This document shows, piece by piece, positions 10,990 to 22,980 of a DNA stretch of 64,000 bases. The stretch comes from Aquatica leii. Lineage: Eukaryota > Arthropoda > Insecta > Coleoptera > Lampyridae. Location: NCBI GenBank assembly GCA_035610365.1, contig CM069435.1, positions 80,757,389-80,821,388 on the forward strand. The letters run 5' to 3'. Under the pieces are notes generated by a model. The model did no database searches. It saw only the letters and a program-made list of their open reading frames with translations, and was not told the origin of the DNA. The position numbers and the translations under genes were made by a program. Numbering within the stretch: position 1 is the stretch's first letter; every line of letters starts with the position of its first letter.

Positions 10990-12680
10990 ATTGTATCAAT
11001 TGATGGGCGATAAATACAAGTTTTATAATTTTAAATTTTATTAAATCTTAGTCACTTTTTCATCACACTCATGTAATGCAAACCCTGCAATACTGAAAAA
11101 CTGAGAAATAACTGTTATAAAAACATTCAAAATTTGGCAAACTAAAACAAACATAAAGAAAACAAGAGATGGGACAAAAAAATAGCCTAAAGAACGGAAA
11201 CCAAAACTGAAAAAAAGTTGAAATATTTGTACAAGACAAAAATAATTAAGAAAGCTTGTACACACATAAAAATCAAAACGTAAACTGAAAAGAAACCAAC
11301 AAGAAGAGTGAGTGCAGGTAAATTACAATAGAAATGTAGTACCATAATAAGTTATATACATATGAAGTGCAAAAAGTGAAGATGGTTGATGAAACTGTGA
11401 GCCAAATAAGAAAGAATTATAATCGATATTTGTTTTAGAATAAGCGAGTTATATAATAGTTTTGTAAATTAGAATACAAATTGATTTAATTGATATGTAA
11501 AACGCCGTACACCAAAGGGCAATTCAGTCAAGATTATATAAATATAAAGTTTTCAACAAAATTCGTAACTAAATGAGAGCTTACACAAAAACAAAGAAAT
11601 TAGAAACCTATTAAAACAAAAAAAAACTATCCTTGAATTTCAGATAGTTAATGTTATTCATTCTAACGCTAAAAAAATACTTACATACATAGGTACCTGA
11701 CACATGTTATTAATGTTTTTTTAATGCAAAAAGTAAATATGAGTTAAAAAATATGTTTTTTATAAAAAAACTTCAAATATTAATCTATCGTGGTTACTTT
11801 AAGATATTTTATGACGACTCAATTAAGAAGATACTTCCAAAAAATGGAGGAGTGTTAACCAAAGTAGAGAGCTCAGTATAAATAATAATTACAGAAAAAT
11901 ATCTAAAAAGAATATAAAAAATTCAAATTATTTATAATTCTCAAAACGGTTAAAAAACCGTCTGTAATACTTATTAACATCTCAGATTAGTATTACCGAA
12001 CAGACCAAAGTTTTTCATGCTACAAATGTATTTCGTCCTTTAACATTTTTTGTCCAAATACCGGTTAAGAAGATAAATGAGGAAATTTCTAAACGAGGTT
12101 GGTGTAGGGGTAGTTTTTCATGCTGCAGAGATTGTTTGCGATTAAAATAAAAATTTTTTGCCACGTTTTTTCTAACTCTTAAGAGTTTATTCTGAAAATT
12201 ATACTGATTTTTAAAAAAAATTGGTTTAAAAATAAGTTGTATTTGTACTTGTCTGAAAAAAAATCAATAAGAATAGCTTCAGGTTGTGTAAATAGGGCAC
12301 AACGAAATAAAATAAAACTTAATAGTCGTACAATTGACTTTTAGATTAACATTTATTAATTAATTACGTATGTGAATATAACAAATTAAATAAAGCAATA
12401 AATTATAATTAAAAAAAAAACACCTTAACTGTAATTATGTAATTTCGTTAAAATATAAAATAAATTTAGTGGAGCTTAATGGAAAATTCCATTTGTCATA
12501 TGCATAATGTTCTTAAGTCATTTATCACGCTCGCTTAAGAAAAGTTTCCTAATTCAAGTTGAGAAATAAATTGCCAAAACACGATAATGAGACATTTACA
12601 TTTGAAGGTGATGTCGGTATTCTTCTACACTTAAATAACCCACATCATAAAACACCCTAAACCGATGATTTATAACCTCA
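10990..12680. other. AT-rich non-coding stretch
   Basis: A minus-strand frame at 11,041-11,265 has no recognisable motif and hydrophobic composition of the kind expected by chance in AT-rich DNA. No repeat or RNA gene is evident. Confidence 0.55.
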
Positions 12681-12689
12681 AAGAGTCAT

Positions 12690-13240
12690 AATGAAGCCAG
12701 GGTGGTTCGGTAGCTGCCCCAGGGTCGTTAGGATGTCAGCCCCCGTCGTTTACCGTCCAAACCGGATATTAACCATTCCCTTGCTCATTACAGCTAAGTT
12801 CTAGTTATATAGATATGCCAGTGCTAACGTTGCTAAACCAAGTTTGGGGACCACATTAACTTCATTAGATAATTCTAAAGATATCGCCATGTTTTATTAT
12901 TGTATACGTTTTGACGAAGACGCCACCAAAAGCACTTTACTTTGTTTACTTTAAAATTCACTTATTTTGCTCGTCAATTGCTAACTCCCCTTCAATTTTT
13001 TCTTCTCATTTAAATGTAGTTACGAGGTACTGAGTGATATCGCCCTTCAGCATACGCTGTTATCGTTTATGATGTGCTTAAATTTCGTATACACAGAATC
13101 GCTGTGGAACGGGACAACCCATCTGATCGTGTTGATAGCTACAGGAAGTGTAAACAGAGTCCTGTAGCTCTTTATAACTGTTCGCATAGATAAGCCGGGA
13201 GTAGGGTTGCTCTCTTTATGATATATAGACTGCAAATGGG
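12690..13240 (-). other. Weak coding-like trace, possibly LINE (R1/Jockey type)
   Basis: This interval is less AT-rich than its surroundings. A minus-strand frame at 13,047-13,235 contains MRTVIKSYRTLFT, faintly like the 'TKAYRT.S..A' block after the RT domain in R1/Jockey LINEs. Further minus-strand fragments (REWLISGLDG, YDVGYLSVEEYRHH) are protein-like but not identified. Too eroded for a firm call. Confidence 0.3.
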
Positions 13241-13269
13241 CCTTGTTGAGATTCTTATCGATACAAATG

Positions 13270-16100
13270 GTTGTACTTATAACGCAATAAATATATGAAA
13301 GGATCGTTTATGTATGTTAAAATACCCTATTTGGGCGAAAGAATTATTATTCTTTTAAATGTATATTCTCGTCATTTTGTATAGAATATAGGAACGATAC
13401 TATTCAAGAAATTTATGAGCAACAAACTCAAATAAGCAAGAACATGACAAATAAATGTTGATACATTTTATATATAATAAAATAGATGGGAACGTGTTTT
13501 TTTATATTCATTTATTATAGTTTGATGTATTTAGACAAATGGCAGTATAATTAAAAATATAAATCTTATTAACCACTAACAAATAAATGTTTTAACTGTT
13601 AAAGTAACACAAAACATAAGATAGCTATCACAAAAATAAAAATTTATTATCACAAACAGGGTAATTTTGAATAGCATTTTTAAAAATCTTTTTAACAATG
13701 TATCAGCGGGGAGTTGCAATTTACACATTAATTTACATTTTTAAAGTTATGTATATAGAGAATGACTTGACACTCGTGTAATTGATAAAAAAAGCTTCAA
13801 TGCTCATTGACGTATATAATAAAAATAATGCACCAGATTCACTTAATTTATTAACATAAAAACACAAATATAAAATATAGAACATAAAACATGAACAATG
13901 AGATAATCAATATAAAATTATAATTTAGTTTGTAGGAATTCTATCAAACCTTAAGATTTTTAATTTTAACTTGACCGGCGTGTGTCATTTGATGCATACC
14001 TAGAAGATTACTTATCACTTGTGTAGTGTTTTTGGGAAGATGCAATTATGGGTGTAGTTACGATCTGATTAATTTAGATAACGTAATATTATGCAACTTC
14101 TGTAATACGTAATTTAACTTCCAAAATTTACTGTATTCCTAATCTGATTGACCCTTTATTTGTAAAGATCCATGTATAACCAAAATCTTCGTAGAACGAA
14201 AGCGTAGCGTAACAAAATTTTCCAATTCAAAACTTATTACACCAAATTTACTTCAAAACGTAACACATGGGAAAATTATCGAATTATAAAGAGAATGGAA
14301 ATTCATCAAATTTGTAATAGTAAAACGCATCACAAAAATTGAACAAGGAAATCGTACGTATGTACGTACCCAGAATCAAAATTTCATATCCAGAAAAACA
14401 AAATTGTACGTACAAAAAACAAAGCGTCGTACGTAGCAAAAAATACTAAAACGTAAATTCCAAAGATTACATAAGGTGTATTTTAACAAAAAAAAACTTA
14501 CTTCTACAAACTATGGGTTTTTCTTAACCCTGGAGGACTTACTTTGTTGGATAACATCTGTTGTTTTCGGTTTTACTACTACTGTGCAACGTAATGATTT
14601 TGAAAAGCTATTGATTTTTATATGACTGCTTTACAAAGTTAGCTTCAAGAAAAGTAAGCTCTTGAAAACAAAAAGCTCTGGGCAACTGACGAAACTGCAC
14701 GCAATTTATTTATAGCCACAATTTAGAGACAAGAACTAAAAATGTATGAGCAGCCCGATAGCTGCAGTCAAACCGCTAATTAAAACCATTATATTATTTA
14801 AACCATTCTATGCTAACATCCTTTGTCCCCAAGAAAAACAAAAATGAACTTATAATTTCCTCTTTTTACAATAGTGACTCTATTGATACACATCGACAAA
14901 AAATAAACCAAGAATTATCAATTGATGAAAAGAGGAGTTGACGTTGACAGACTAAAATCAGAACATTCTGTGATTCAAGATTGCAATCGTTGAATTATTT
15001 TCAAATACTCAATTTTCCCCAAAAAATTAATTTGTTTATAAAAATTGACCCATAGCAAAGTACCATACAAAATGTAACTTCTACAAGTTCGGAAAGATCT
15101 GTTTTTTTCTAGTTAGAAAAAATAGATTTACCCAACATAGATGTAACACATGCTAGATTCCAATATACAAGAAACACACAACTAAAACTTTGTTTTACTG
15201 GGTTAATACAACAAAAGACATTTGAGTTCACAACAAATGTACAGAAATCATTGTTGATACAATGAAAAAATGCAAAAAAATCTACTACGACTTTGAATTC
15301 AACATGTGGTCATGCTGTCGCATACAGGGCCAAAAACATTCATTCGTATTGAAGTGCAACCAAAAAAGCTTAAAAATGGCTGCAATTGCATGTTTATTGG
15401 GTTGCGTAGAATTCTTTACATACATAGAGAATAAAAAATGTTACCAATCAAAGATATTCAACCGAAATGTGCACGTTACACATGAAATAAAATAAAAATA
15501 CAAAACAAACCAATACACCAAAAAACGAAGTTCTAAAAAAAGTTGTAAGTATTGATACTATGCAGAAATGTAACCAAAGCTCATGACGTTAGTAAATTGG
15601 CAATAGCTGACGTTAGAAACAAAAAAAGAACAAATTATAACAAACATGCTTTGTTATGTTATTATTAAAAAAAATGTTGCGCTGAAATTTATTTGTTTAT
15701 AACAATCAGTTTATTAAATAAACAAATAAAAATATAACAAAAAACATTTTTTTCAGAATATGAAAAAGCAATGAAAATGTTTTAAAAAAATGGTTTCTTA
15801 ATATTAATTTCCAGTTGCAAAAAAACTTGTTAATTAACTAATACGTTTGCAACCATTAAAAAAGTTGTTTAACCAACGATTTTTCTTAAATATCATGATT
15901 TTCATCAAGGATTAAATTCTTTAAAAAAAATTTAATTATCTTATAAGTATTTATTTAAACAATCACAGTGAAAAATAAAAAACATTGTTAAGTAGTTGTT
16001 GAACGTAAGAAAATGAAATAATCATGAAAAAAAATTTGTCTACTTTATATCAGATTTTTTGAATCTTAGACCGTTAATAAAAAATTAAAAAATTCAAAAT
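13270..16100. other. AT-rich non-coding stretch
   Basis: No gene recognised. The 77-codon plus-strand frame at 15,262-15,495 shows no domain. A local cluster of GTACGTA-type palindromes lies at about 14,352-14,440. The rest is low-complexity AT-rich sequence. Confidence 0.5.
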
Positions 16101-16115
16101 TTTTTATTTTTCCAG

Positions 16116-16172
16116 CGGGGATCGTTTCTAAAGTCGTTGAAGATGAGATTCAAGAAATGGAGCAAACGTCAG
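16116..16172 (+). other. Candidate 57-bp internal exon
   Basis: A 57-bp segment of clearly higher GC content is bordered by a good acceptor (T-rich tract then TTTTTCCAG, ending at 16,115) and a plausible donor (CAG/GTAATT at 16,173). Its length is a multiple of three, so it could be skipped without shifting the frame. One frame reads GIVSKVVEDEIQEMEQTS, acidic and protein-like; a second frame is open and basic. No neighbouring exon was found within the window, which would need long introns. It may be a true small exon of a host gene or a chance match. Confidence 0.35.
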
Positions 16173-16561
16173 GTAATTAGTTTAGAAATGACTAGGGTTT
16201 TTATGTTGATAAAAGTATAAATAATTAAAAAAACTAATTATTGTTTATTGAGGTGTTGAAATCGTACCTAATGTGTAAAAAATATTTTTTTGTGAAAGTG
16301 AGCGAATCGGGTGATTTTTTTAGGAGATGTCATACTATTTAAGACTATTTTTTTTTTATTTCTGATATCTTTAATAATGTCTCAGATATTTCCAAAAAAC
16401 AAAATCCCCTTTTTTACTAAATTCAAATAACTTTTGTAATTCTAAAAAATATCAAAATACCCCAATATGTAAAAATTCGAATATTTGATCACTTCCAGTG
16501 CTGATATATAGTGCGCATAAATAAACGCTCGCCTAACCAATAACTAACAAATTAAGAGTTA

Positions 16562-16722
16562 CTGTGGTGTATTTAAATTGTATTTTTAAAATGGATAAAA
16601 AATTAAAACCAATACGTGTAGAACTAGTAATCCAATAAAGAAATACGCAAAAACAATTTGACAGTAAAATTATACATATGACATAATTTTTAATAAAGGA
16701 GATAGCAGTTTTGCCAACCCCT
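16562..16722 (+). repeat. 160-bp dispersed repeat, copy A
   Basis: This segment matches 22,817-22,980 along its whole length with scattered substitutions. Shared blocks include ATTGTATTTTTAAAAT, CCAATACGTGTAGAA, CAGTAAAATTATA and a TTTTGCCAAC end. It has no coding capacity. It is probably a short non-autonomous element or the edge of a larger repeat. Confidence 0.7.
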
Positions 16723-17345
16723 CTTTTTAATAAGAACATAATTAATAAGTAGTAATTAGGTATAAGCGTTGACTGAAGAAATGTATAGTATAAGTGTGAA
16801 TTCCAATTATTTTAGCCAAGCACCAAACCAAACATTTTTTCCAATTTTGAATACAAAAAAAAATATTATATTGAGGTACCTACTCAATAGAAGACAAAAT
16901 AACTTTTAATAAATGTATTCTAAGACGATTTTATTCATTGGTTTCCTTATTCGTTCTGATCACCTATGCACTAGTGGTTGTGGTGTTACTTTTAAAGTTG
17001 AGCCCAGATCCCAGGTCTAAACTTTCCCTTTTTCAACGCTGTATTTAAATAAAAATATATTGTATTTTTCTTTCGATATGTTTTGGTTTTTAAGGCAACA
17101 TCGCATTTAATTTACGTTTGAAAGTTTGAACTTTCGTTCCGCTCATCCATTTGTAGCTGGACGATAAAGTTTTATGATAAATACCTAATCTTGTACAAAA
17201 TTGTTCGAATTCATGTGATTTAAAAATTGTTGCATTGTGACAAGAACATAGAGAATTTGTTATAATGTTAAAATTTTCCGCATCGCATCTATTGTACTAG
17301 CAGAAATTGGTAGTTTATAAAAAAAACTTTAATTTCAATCGATTT
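16723..17345. other. No recognised feature
   Basis: AT-rich sequence between the 160-bp repeat and the Gypsy relic. No coding motif or repeat was seen. Confidence 0.5.
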
Positions 17346-17355
17346 AGTTAGAGCA

Positions 17356-17845
17356 TCAGTTACAATTAAAAACTGCAAAATCCTCGTAAATGCGTTGCCA
17401 TGGTGTAGACGGTTTTTCCCATAGGCGTAGAGAAACTTTCAGTAGAGAATTTTGTACTGTAGCACAGACAAAACATAATCTTACTAATGCCTCAATTTCC
17501 TTGTCTATGTGTTTCCAATATACTGTTGATACAGCGAGTGCTTTCGTTTTGACTATTTCACAATGAGTCTGATGTAGTTTATTTAAGATATGCTGTTGCA
17601 GTGATGTAGTCGCTAGCCTCTCATAACAACACCTATATGTACAGAAAAAATCAGGACTAGAAGCTTTATATTTCAAGTATAAGTCAGATAATTTTGTATC
17701 TTTGTTAGTTTTTTTGCGAATGTCAATTGCTGTAATAGCTCTTAATTCTACAGAACTTAATAAATTGATAGTTTGGCCATGAACTACATAAGTATAATCT
17801 TTTAAGTCTGAGTCTGTAAGTTGAAGTGGTGCACGTGATAAGTAA
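17356..17845 (-). pseudogene. Gypsy integrase N-terminal region (zinc-binding H2C2)
   Basis: The minus-strand frame continues from the RNase H/integrase linker (LSRAPLQLTDSDLKDYTY, IDIRKKTNKDTKLSDLYLK) into the zinc-binding domain. HQTHCEIVKTKAL supplies the two histidines and VRLCFVCATVQ the two cysteines, with VYWKHIDKEIEAL between them. It ends at LWEKPSTPWQRI, where the catalytic core (D,D,E) should begin but does not. Integrase inserts the cDNA copy into the genome; this fragment lacks the catalytic part. Stops interrupt the linker. Confidence 0.75.
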
Positions 17846-18690
17846 TTTTACGCCAACATCCACGTATTGTGACACGATGTATAATAAAAACATCTATAAG
17901 TAGTTAATTTATTCAACGCAGGGTAAGTGTTTTCTATTCTTTTTCGGATTAAAAGTAATTTCCATGTCGTTTCCTTAGCGCCAAGTGCTACCTCCTAAAT
18001 CTGTTTTTCCTTGTCTGTACAAGTTTAACATCTACGATGGAAAAGTTCTAAAAAGAAGCATTGGACCTACGAACACTGCGATACAAGGACAGATGCAATT
18101 GACATTTCTATTCGGAAGCAATTGACGTTTAACTAATATCACCTTGGACGAAAGTGCATATGTAACAGCATACGATACGTTTCGGTCCTCTTACCTTTTA
18201 TAAATGTTACTTTTTACCTGATGTAGAGTTTGTGAATCACCAGGTAGACACGATTATTTTCAGGTAGTTTGATTACAGGAAGCCAGTAAGAAAACGTTTT
18301 CTGAAAGTACACCTGGATTTTGGTAAGTCAATTTTTGATTTAACTATTCGCTGTCGCTACGGTGCTGCAATCGTGTCAAAACGTTTAAAATGATTTGATT
18401 CTTATTATTATTAGTCAATTAGTTTAAGTTAAATTGCTATCGCATGCTGATTATGTCAATTGTCAAGTATTATTGTTAATGTTATTTACTTACAAAGATT
18501 TTTGTATGTCCTGGCTTTTACACTTATGATTGAAGTCTATTGTGAGTTGCCGATACTTACGGTGTTTTAGTACCTACGTATACTTATACTCGAACTAATT
18601 TTACTTACTGTGATGCTATCAAATTATTTCTAATTGTTATTGATTCAAATTTTAATCTAAGTTATCCTTCTTACGTTAATTAAAGTACAA
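17846..18690. other. Unassigned insert inside the Gypsy relic
   Basis: About 850 bp lies between the gag-like fragment and the integrase part. No motif is recognised on either strand. It may be a later insertion or pol sequence eroded beyond recognition. Confidence 0.4.
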
Positions 18691-18695
18691 CTGAT

Positions 18696-18892
18696 TTGGT
18701 TTCTTCCTTCAATTCCTCCAGATTTACAAACCTTAAAATTTTATACAAGCTTCGGGCCTCCTGTGCTGATTTAGCAGGAACTATATCTGCAAAAAAATCT
18801 AGCGCGCATTAAAATAGACCTATCACTTGAACCTCCCCTCTCTCCGATAGGTATTGTTTCAATTCTACAGCGAGTTGGCCGTGCAGGGTTCG
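18696..18892 (-). pseudogene. Gag-like fragment shared with the 44.9-kb locus
   Basis: Read on the minus strand: LRTLHGQLAVELKQYLSER, GEVQVIGLF, then after a stop VPAKSAQEARSLYKILR. The same protein pattern occurs on the plus strand at about 44,905-45,110 (HGQLAMESNQFLSER, VPLRSLQKVCSLH). The pattern '...F..G......D..P..SLQEA..L' resembles the middle of retrotransposon Gag proteins, so a Gag origin is likely but unproven. Here it sits after an RT start, which is not the normal gag-pol order, so rearrangement or nested insertion is implied. Confidence 0.45.
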
Positions 18893-18904
18893 TAAATTAC
18901 TAGA

Positions 18905-19215
18905 AGCATGTAACAGAATGTATAAGGTTGTAATTATTGGTTAACTGTAACTTTATAGTCTGCACAAATACAAATACCATTGTTGGGCTTAAGTACAATA
19001 ACGAGCGGTGTTCTTCATTGACAATATTCTATTTTAAAAAAACCTTTCTGCTTCCAGCGAATCAAATTCTGTATTAACTTTAAGCAATAGAGCGTAAGGT
19101 ACTGTTAGGAGAGAACGGTATATAGGAACTGCGTCAGGTTTTAATTTTAATGTTACTTTTGCATTAAGAATAAGCCCAATTTTATCTTTAAAAATATCAA
19201 AATAACCAACGCATT
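18905..19215 (-). pseudogene. Gypsy reverse transcriptase N-terminal fragment
   Basis: The minus strand reads FDIFKDKIGLILNAKVTLK, PDAVPIYRS, LKVNTEFDSLEAERFF and then YLYLCRDYKVTV. This is the beginning of the Ty3/Gypsy RT domain ('...KLKP.A.P...R..P..L...v..EL..L...GI...V..S.W...' through the 'CgDYk.tvN' motif 2). The enzyme copies element RNA into DNA. The frame breaks before the catalytic YIDD motif. Upstream, 19,457-19,216 is an open minus-strand frame of 86 codons that may be eroded protease or gag sequence but has no clear motif. Confidence 0.7.
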
Positions 19216-19619
19216 GCTAAAAAGTAATATAACTTTTCTTTGAATGATAAGAAATCTTCTTCATCTGGGTCATGTGAACACAGTAGGTGAATTTTGAATT
19301 TTGTTGTTGCGATGCATAATTTTATAGTAAAGTTTGTATTGCTTGTAATTGAGCTTAAACAGCAGACAACAGAAGTACTACCATTTCTGCGTTTGCAGAC
19401 ATTGTACATTAACCCAGATATGCCTATAGTCCCATATGTAGGTTCTTTTAAAATCAAAAATTATTAATTTTGAATTACTTGCTACCACCGCCATCTATAA
19501 TTTGTGTTTAAAACAAGTGTCATGCATTAAAAAATACTAAATAATATGAAGTTACATTCGCCTAAATGTGACATGATTAGTTAAAAATATTATTACATTT
19601 GATATAACAGTAAATTTGT

Positions 19620-20930
19620 TAAAAGTCATTTATTTTAGAGGTTCAGTGCTAACGGAGGCGTTAGCAAAGATAGAAGACGATAACTTTCTACATCCTGGAG
19701 CCGAGATAACTTTACCTAATGAGTGTGTAGAGATTTTTAAGTTAATAATACTGAAAAATTGCCTGCTGATAAGAGCACAGAATTTCAAAAATTTACTCCA
19801 AGCAATTATTTAAAATATTTTTTGATTGACTTTATTGAACTAATACTAGCACGAATAGATATGATTCCCAAAAAATAAATTAAACGATATTTTGACCCGT
19901 GAATTGAAATGCTCTTCAAGAGCACTCATAAGTGGATACGTTGAGCTGCCAATGCGGCAAATGTTCTGGGAAAGAGAAAAAAAGATAGGCAGAATGATTT
20001 GGTCGCCAACGCAATATCAAGAGATTCGAATATATTATGAGTAAACTTTGACGTAATAGACAACAATAATGTCATTAGTTTGCAAAATTGAGACCATTTT
20101 TCACTCATCTCAATAAAAAAATTTAAAACTTTGCACTATTACAAGAACACCACAGCGTCGACAAAACGGTTCTTCTTTATTACGGGCGCCATAGATGCAA
20201 GCAGTACATTCATGGTAAGCCTATCCGTTATGAGTACAAGTTCTAGATGTGATGTACTCGTTTAGGTTAAATATCAACATCTTGGCGTAAGTCCTTACCT
20301 GCTGATGCTCTCAAATCAAAATGGCCATATTATTTCATTTATATTTTGATATTTTTTTAAATTTAATGCCCCTTTTCAGTACTTTGTTTGAGAAAAACTT
20401 ACGAGGAACGAGAACGATTAGGGTTCCAAATAATCCATTTTCTTCTAAAGATATGAGAAAAAAACCTCGTGGACGTTATGACAAACAACAACAAAATGTG
20501 CAGCTCACCCAAAGTAGCAGCAACACAATAAAACGATAACAGCATAGTAACAATGTGCTCAAATGCAACAGGGGTGCAACCTATTCACAGCGTTAAAAAA
20601 TTTCTCAGCGAGAGACATCCGTTGATCAACCCCATATGGTTCGATTATATAATACCAATATGGGCAGCATTGACTGTTGCGATGAAAATGTTAGTCTTTA
20701 CAGAACATGATAAAAAGAAGAAAATGGTACTTTCCGTTGATATCACAATGCGTAGATATGGCTGTACACAAAGCCACGATACACCACCTAACCTTTAGAC
20801 GACATATAGGTATAAGTTTGTTGGAACAAGATAAAAAAAAAGAAACAAGAATTTTCTAGAGGACGACTTATTCAAAGGGAAAATTCGAAAATTCGATATA
20901 ACAGGGTCGATCACTAAGTTATTCCCTATA
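19620..20930 (+). pseudogene. piggyBac transposase relic
   Basis: Plus-strand fragments appear in piggyBac order. N-terminal part: VLTEALAKIEDDNFLHPGAE (19,640-19,700), like the acidic start of piggyBac-derived proteins. Then YVELPMRQMFWE, LVANAISRDSN and DNNNVISLQN (about 19,935-20,090). Next SVDKTVLLYYGRHRCKQ keeps the first catalytic aspartate of the usual SVDESM motif, followed by GKPIRYEYKF. The end holds DMRKKPRGRYD, CNATGVQPIHSVKKF, VDQPHMVRLYN (before NMGSID) and FRRHIGISLLE (to about 20,910). Deletions and many frameshifts make it inactive. piggyBac enzymes excise and insert at TTAA. No terminal repeats were located for this copy. Confidence 0.8.
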
Positions 20931-21305
20931 GGATAAAAAAATTAAATTTCGGTACTGTCATAACAAAACTATCATTAGATGTCAAAAATGTAACATCGGC
21001 ATTTATATAAAATGTTTTGTAGCATATCATACGTTGTAATAACTAGTTATGAAGATGAAGACACAACACCATAAAAACACAACACATACAGAGCGCCGAA
21101 GCAAACATTAACACCGGTAAATATGTGATTTCAATTTAAAAATTTCTGGTGGCAAAACAATCGTCCAATCACAATTATGGAATCATAACGTCAATCATGA
21201 TTCAATTTGAATAGTAACAATTAGTTTGAAGTAAAAAAAAATAACTTAGAGATATGGATTACTTTGACTATATTAATTAGTTTGAAGCATATTACTTAGT
21301 TATAA
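20931..21305. other. No recognised feature
   Basis: AT-rich spacer between the piggyBac relic and the next transposase relic, with no motif seen. Confidence 0.5.
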
Positions 21306-21309
21306 CTTT

Positions 21310-21912
21310 TTGTTTTTTAGAGAAACATGGAAAGTAAATCAAGAAAAACCGTACATGCCGAAGCTCGAAACATGATTAGATTTGCCTCCTAACAGTATTG
21401 TTGTTATGGACAACGCACCATATCATAGCGTACAAATAAACAAACCACCAAATCAAGGTACAAAAAGTGGACATTAGTGAATGGTTAGAATGTAATGGTA
21501 TATCAACTATTAATGACATAAGAATAGCTGAATTACTATTATAGTGAAACAATGTAATATCACCGAAACTTAGTTGATGAATTACTAAAGAAACATGGAC
21601 ATACTGTGTTACGTTTGCCACCTGATCATTGTGACCTGAATCCTATTGAATTAATTTGGAGTTTGGTGAATCATAAAGTGGCAATGAACAATGTCACTCA
21701 AAGTAACGCAGAAATAGAAAATTTTGTAAGAAATGCGTTCTCTGAAGTTACTCAATCTGATTAGAATAAACATTGTCAACATGCTAACCATTTAGCTGAC
21801 GAAATGTGGAATTGTGATGGCCCGTTGGATGAAACAGTGAAAAGCGTGTCTTTAAAGTAAACACTGGTTCATCAGATGAAGACAGTAGTGATGAAAAAGA
21901 TCACAGTAGTTA
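21310..21912 (+). pseudogene. IS630/Tc1-type DDE_3 transposase relic
   Basis: The plus strand reads LPPNSIVVMDNAPYHSVQ (second catalytic aspartate), then KKVDISEWLECNGI and, after a short gap, VDELLKKHGHTVLRLPP. DHCDLNPIELIW follows and carries the third catalytic residue (E). VRNAFSEVTQSD and ADEMWNCDGPLDE follow, and an acidic serine-rich end (SSDEDSSDEKD) stops at 21,912. This is the C-terminal half of the 'DDE superfamily endonuclease' type common as multicopy insect TE genes. The first catalytic aspartate and the DNA-binding domain are missing. Stops fall at about 21,541 and 21,761. A Tc1/mariner-superfamily origin is secure; the exact family is not. Confidence 0.75.
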
Positions 21913-22816
21913 ACCTTTATTTAATTAGTTTTCAATTTTTGAATAGATAAATATTTTTGAGTTGGTCAAAGATAAAAAATCGCTTAAAGTCTTGCAGTAG
22001 AATAGTTAAACTGTAACGGTTAATTGATTTTAACATAACATTTATCTTGTTATTTATTATAATCCAATGCATAATTTCTGTATAATACTGTTAATATTTT
22101 TAATATGTAATATTGGTGAGTATAACGTAGGCAACTGCCAAAGTTTTGTGCCGGGATAATTATAGCCTAAGAATTTAAGGTTTTTCTAATAACATTTATG
22201 TTCTGTTTTAATGTAATACATAATTGTCTTATAATTATTGGTAAAATCTCGTAATTTTTTTTAAGTATAAATAAATATGAAAACAAATAAAAGTACTTAC
22301 TTACGAAAACTTCATTCTTAAATATGTTTTAAATATGTTGTTACTAATTTTAAAAAAACTGGGAATATTTAAATCGATAAATTTCTATTTATGTCTTCAG
22401 ATTCTTTAGGCAGTCGACAGCAGAATGGTTAATGCTTTGTTACTACAAATTGTAGGTTTTGGTTGTTATATTATCAATCAGATTAATAACTTAGTACAAT
22501 GTCTGCAAATTTCAGTAATCAATCTAAAAACGTGATTTTATTCTTATAGATGTGTGAAATAATAGATAAGTAACATAAGTTGTTATATCTGAAATTACTG
22601 AGCAGTAGTATTTACATAGAAACTTCTTATAATGCATATTACGTAACTCAAAGTATTTAAAATTGCCGCCAAAATACTATTTACCTGGTATGTACTGGCA
22701 AAATTAAAGCGCCCTCAATCACGCCGCTTCGTGTCACTTGTTTGTTGTCAGCTGTAGATAACTTCCAAAAACTGTAATTATCACTTTAAAATTTACTTTT
22801 ATTCTCTTCGCCATTT
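21913..22816. other. AT-rich non-coding stretch
   Basis: No open frame with motifs and no clear repeat. Confidence 0.55.
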
Positions 22817-22980
22817 CTGTGGTATATTTGAATTGTATTTTTAAAATTGGATAAAGAATTAATACCAATACGTGTAGAAATTCTAATCCGATGTAAAATA
22901 AAACGTAAAAATAATTTAACAGTAAAATTATAGATATGACATTGTAATTTTAATAAAGGATAGAAGCACTTTTGCCAACA
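22817..22980 (+). repeat. 160-bp dispersed repeat, copy B
   Basis: Matches 16,562-16,722 in the same orientation and ends at the same TTTTGCCAAC block. Flanking sequences differ, so this is a dispersed repeat and not a segmental duplication of the surroundings. Confidence 0.7.

Larger units (their letters stand above)
17350..19460 (-). mobile_element. Gypsy-type LTR retrotransposon relic
   Basis: On the minus strand an RT start (about 19,215-18,905) and an integrase N-terminal region (17,845-17,356) lie in the correct pol order. Between them is an out-of-place gag-like fragment and about 850 bp of unassigned sequence. Most of the RT, the RNase H and the integrase core are missing. No LTRs were found. 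The closest family type by motif is the widespread invertebrate 'K02A2.6-like' Gypsy group. Confidence 0.7.

Noticed and set aside
11041-11265. 74-codon hydrophobic minus-strand frame as a membrane protein
   Set aside because: F/L/V-rich composition arises from A-rich DNA read in antisense; no start context, motif or neighbours.
15262-15495. 77-codon plus-strand frame with several cysteines
   Set aside because: No CxxC spacing of a known domain, no splice signals, and lysine/asparagine composition typical of AT-rich noise.
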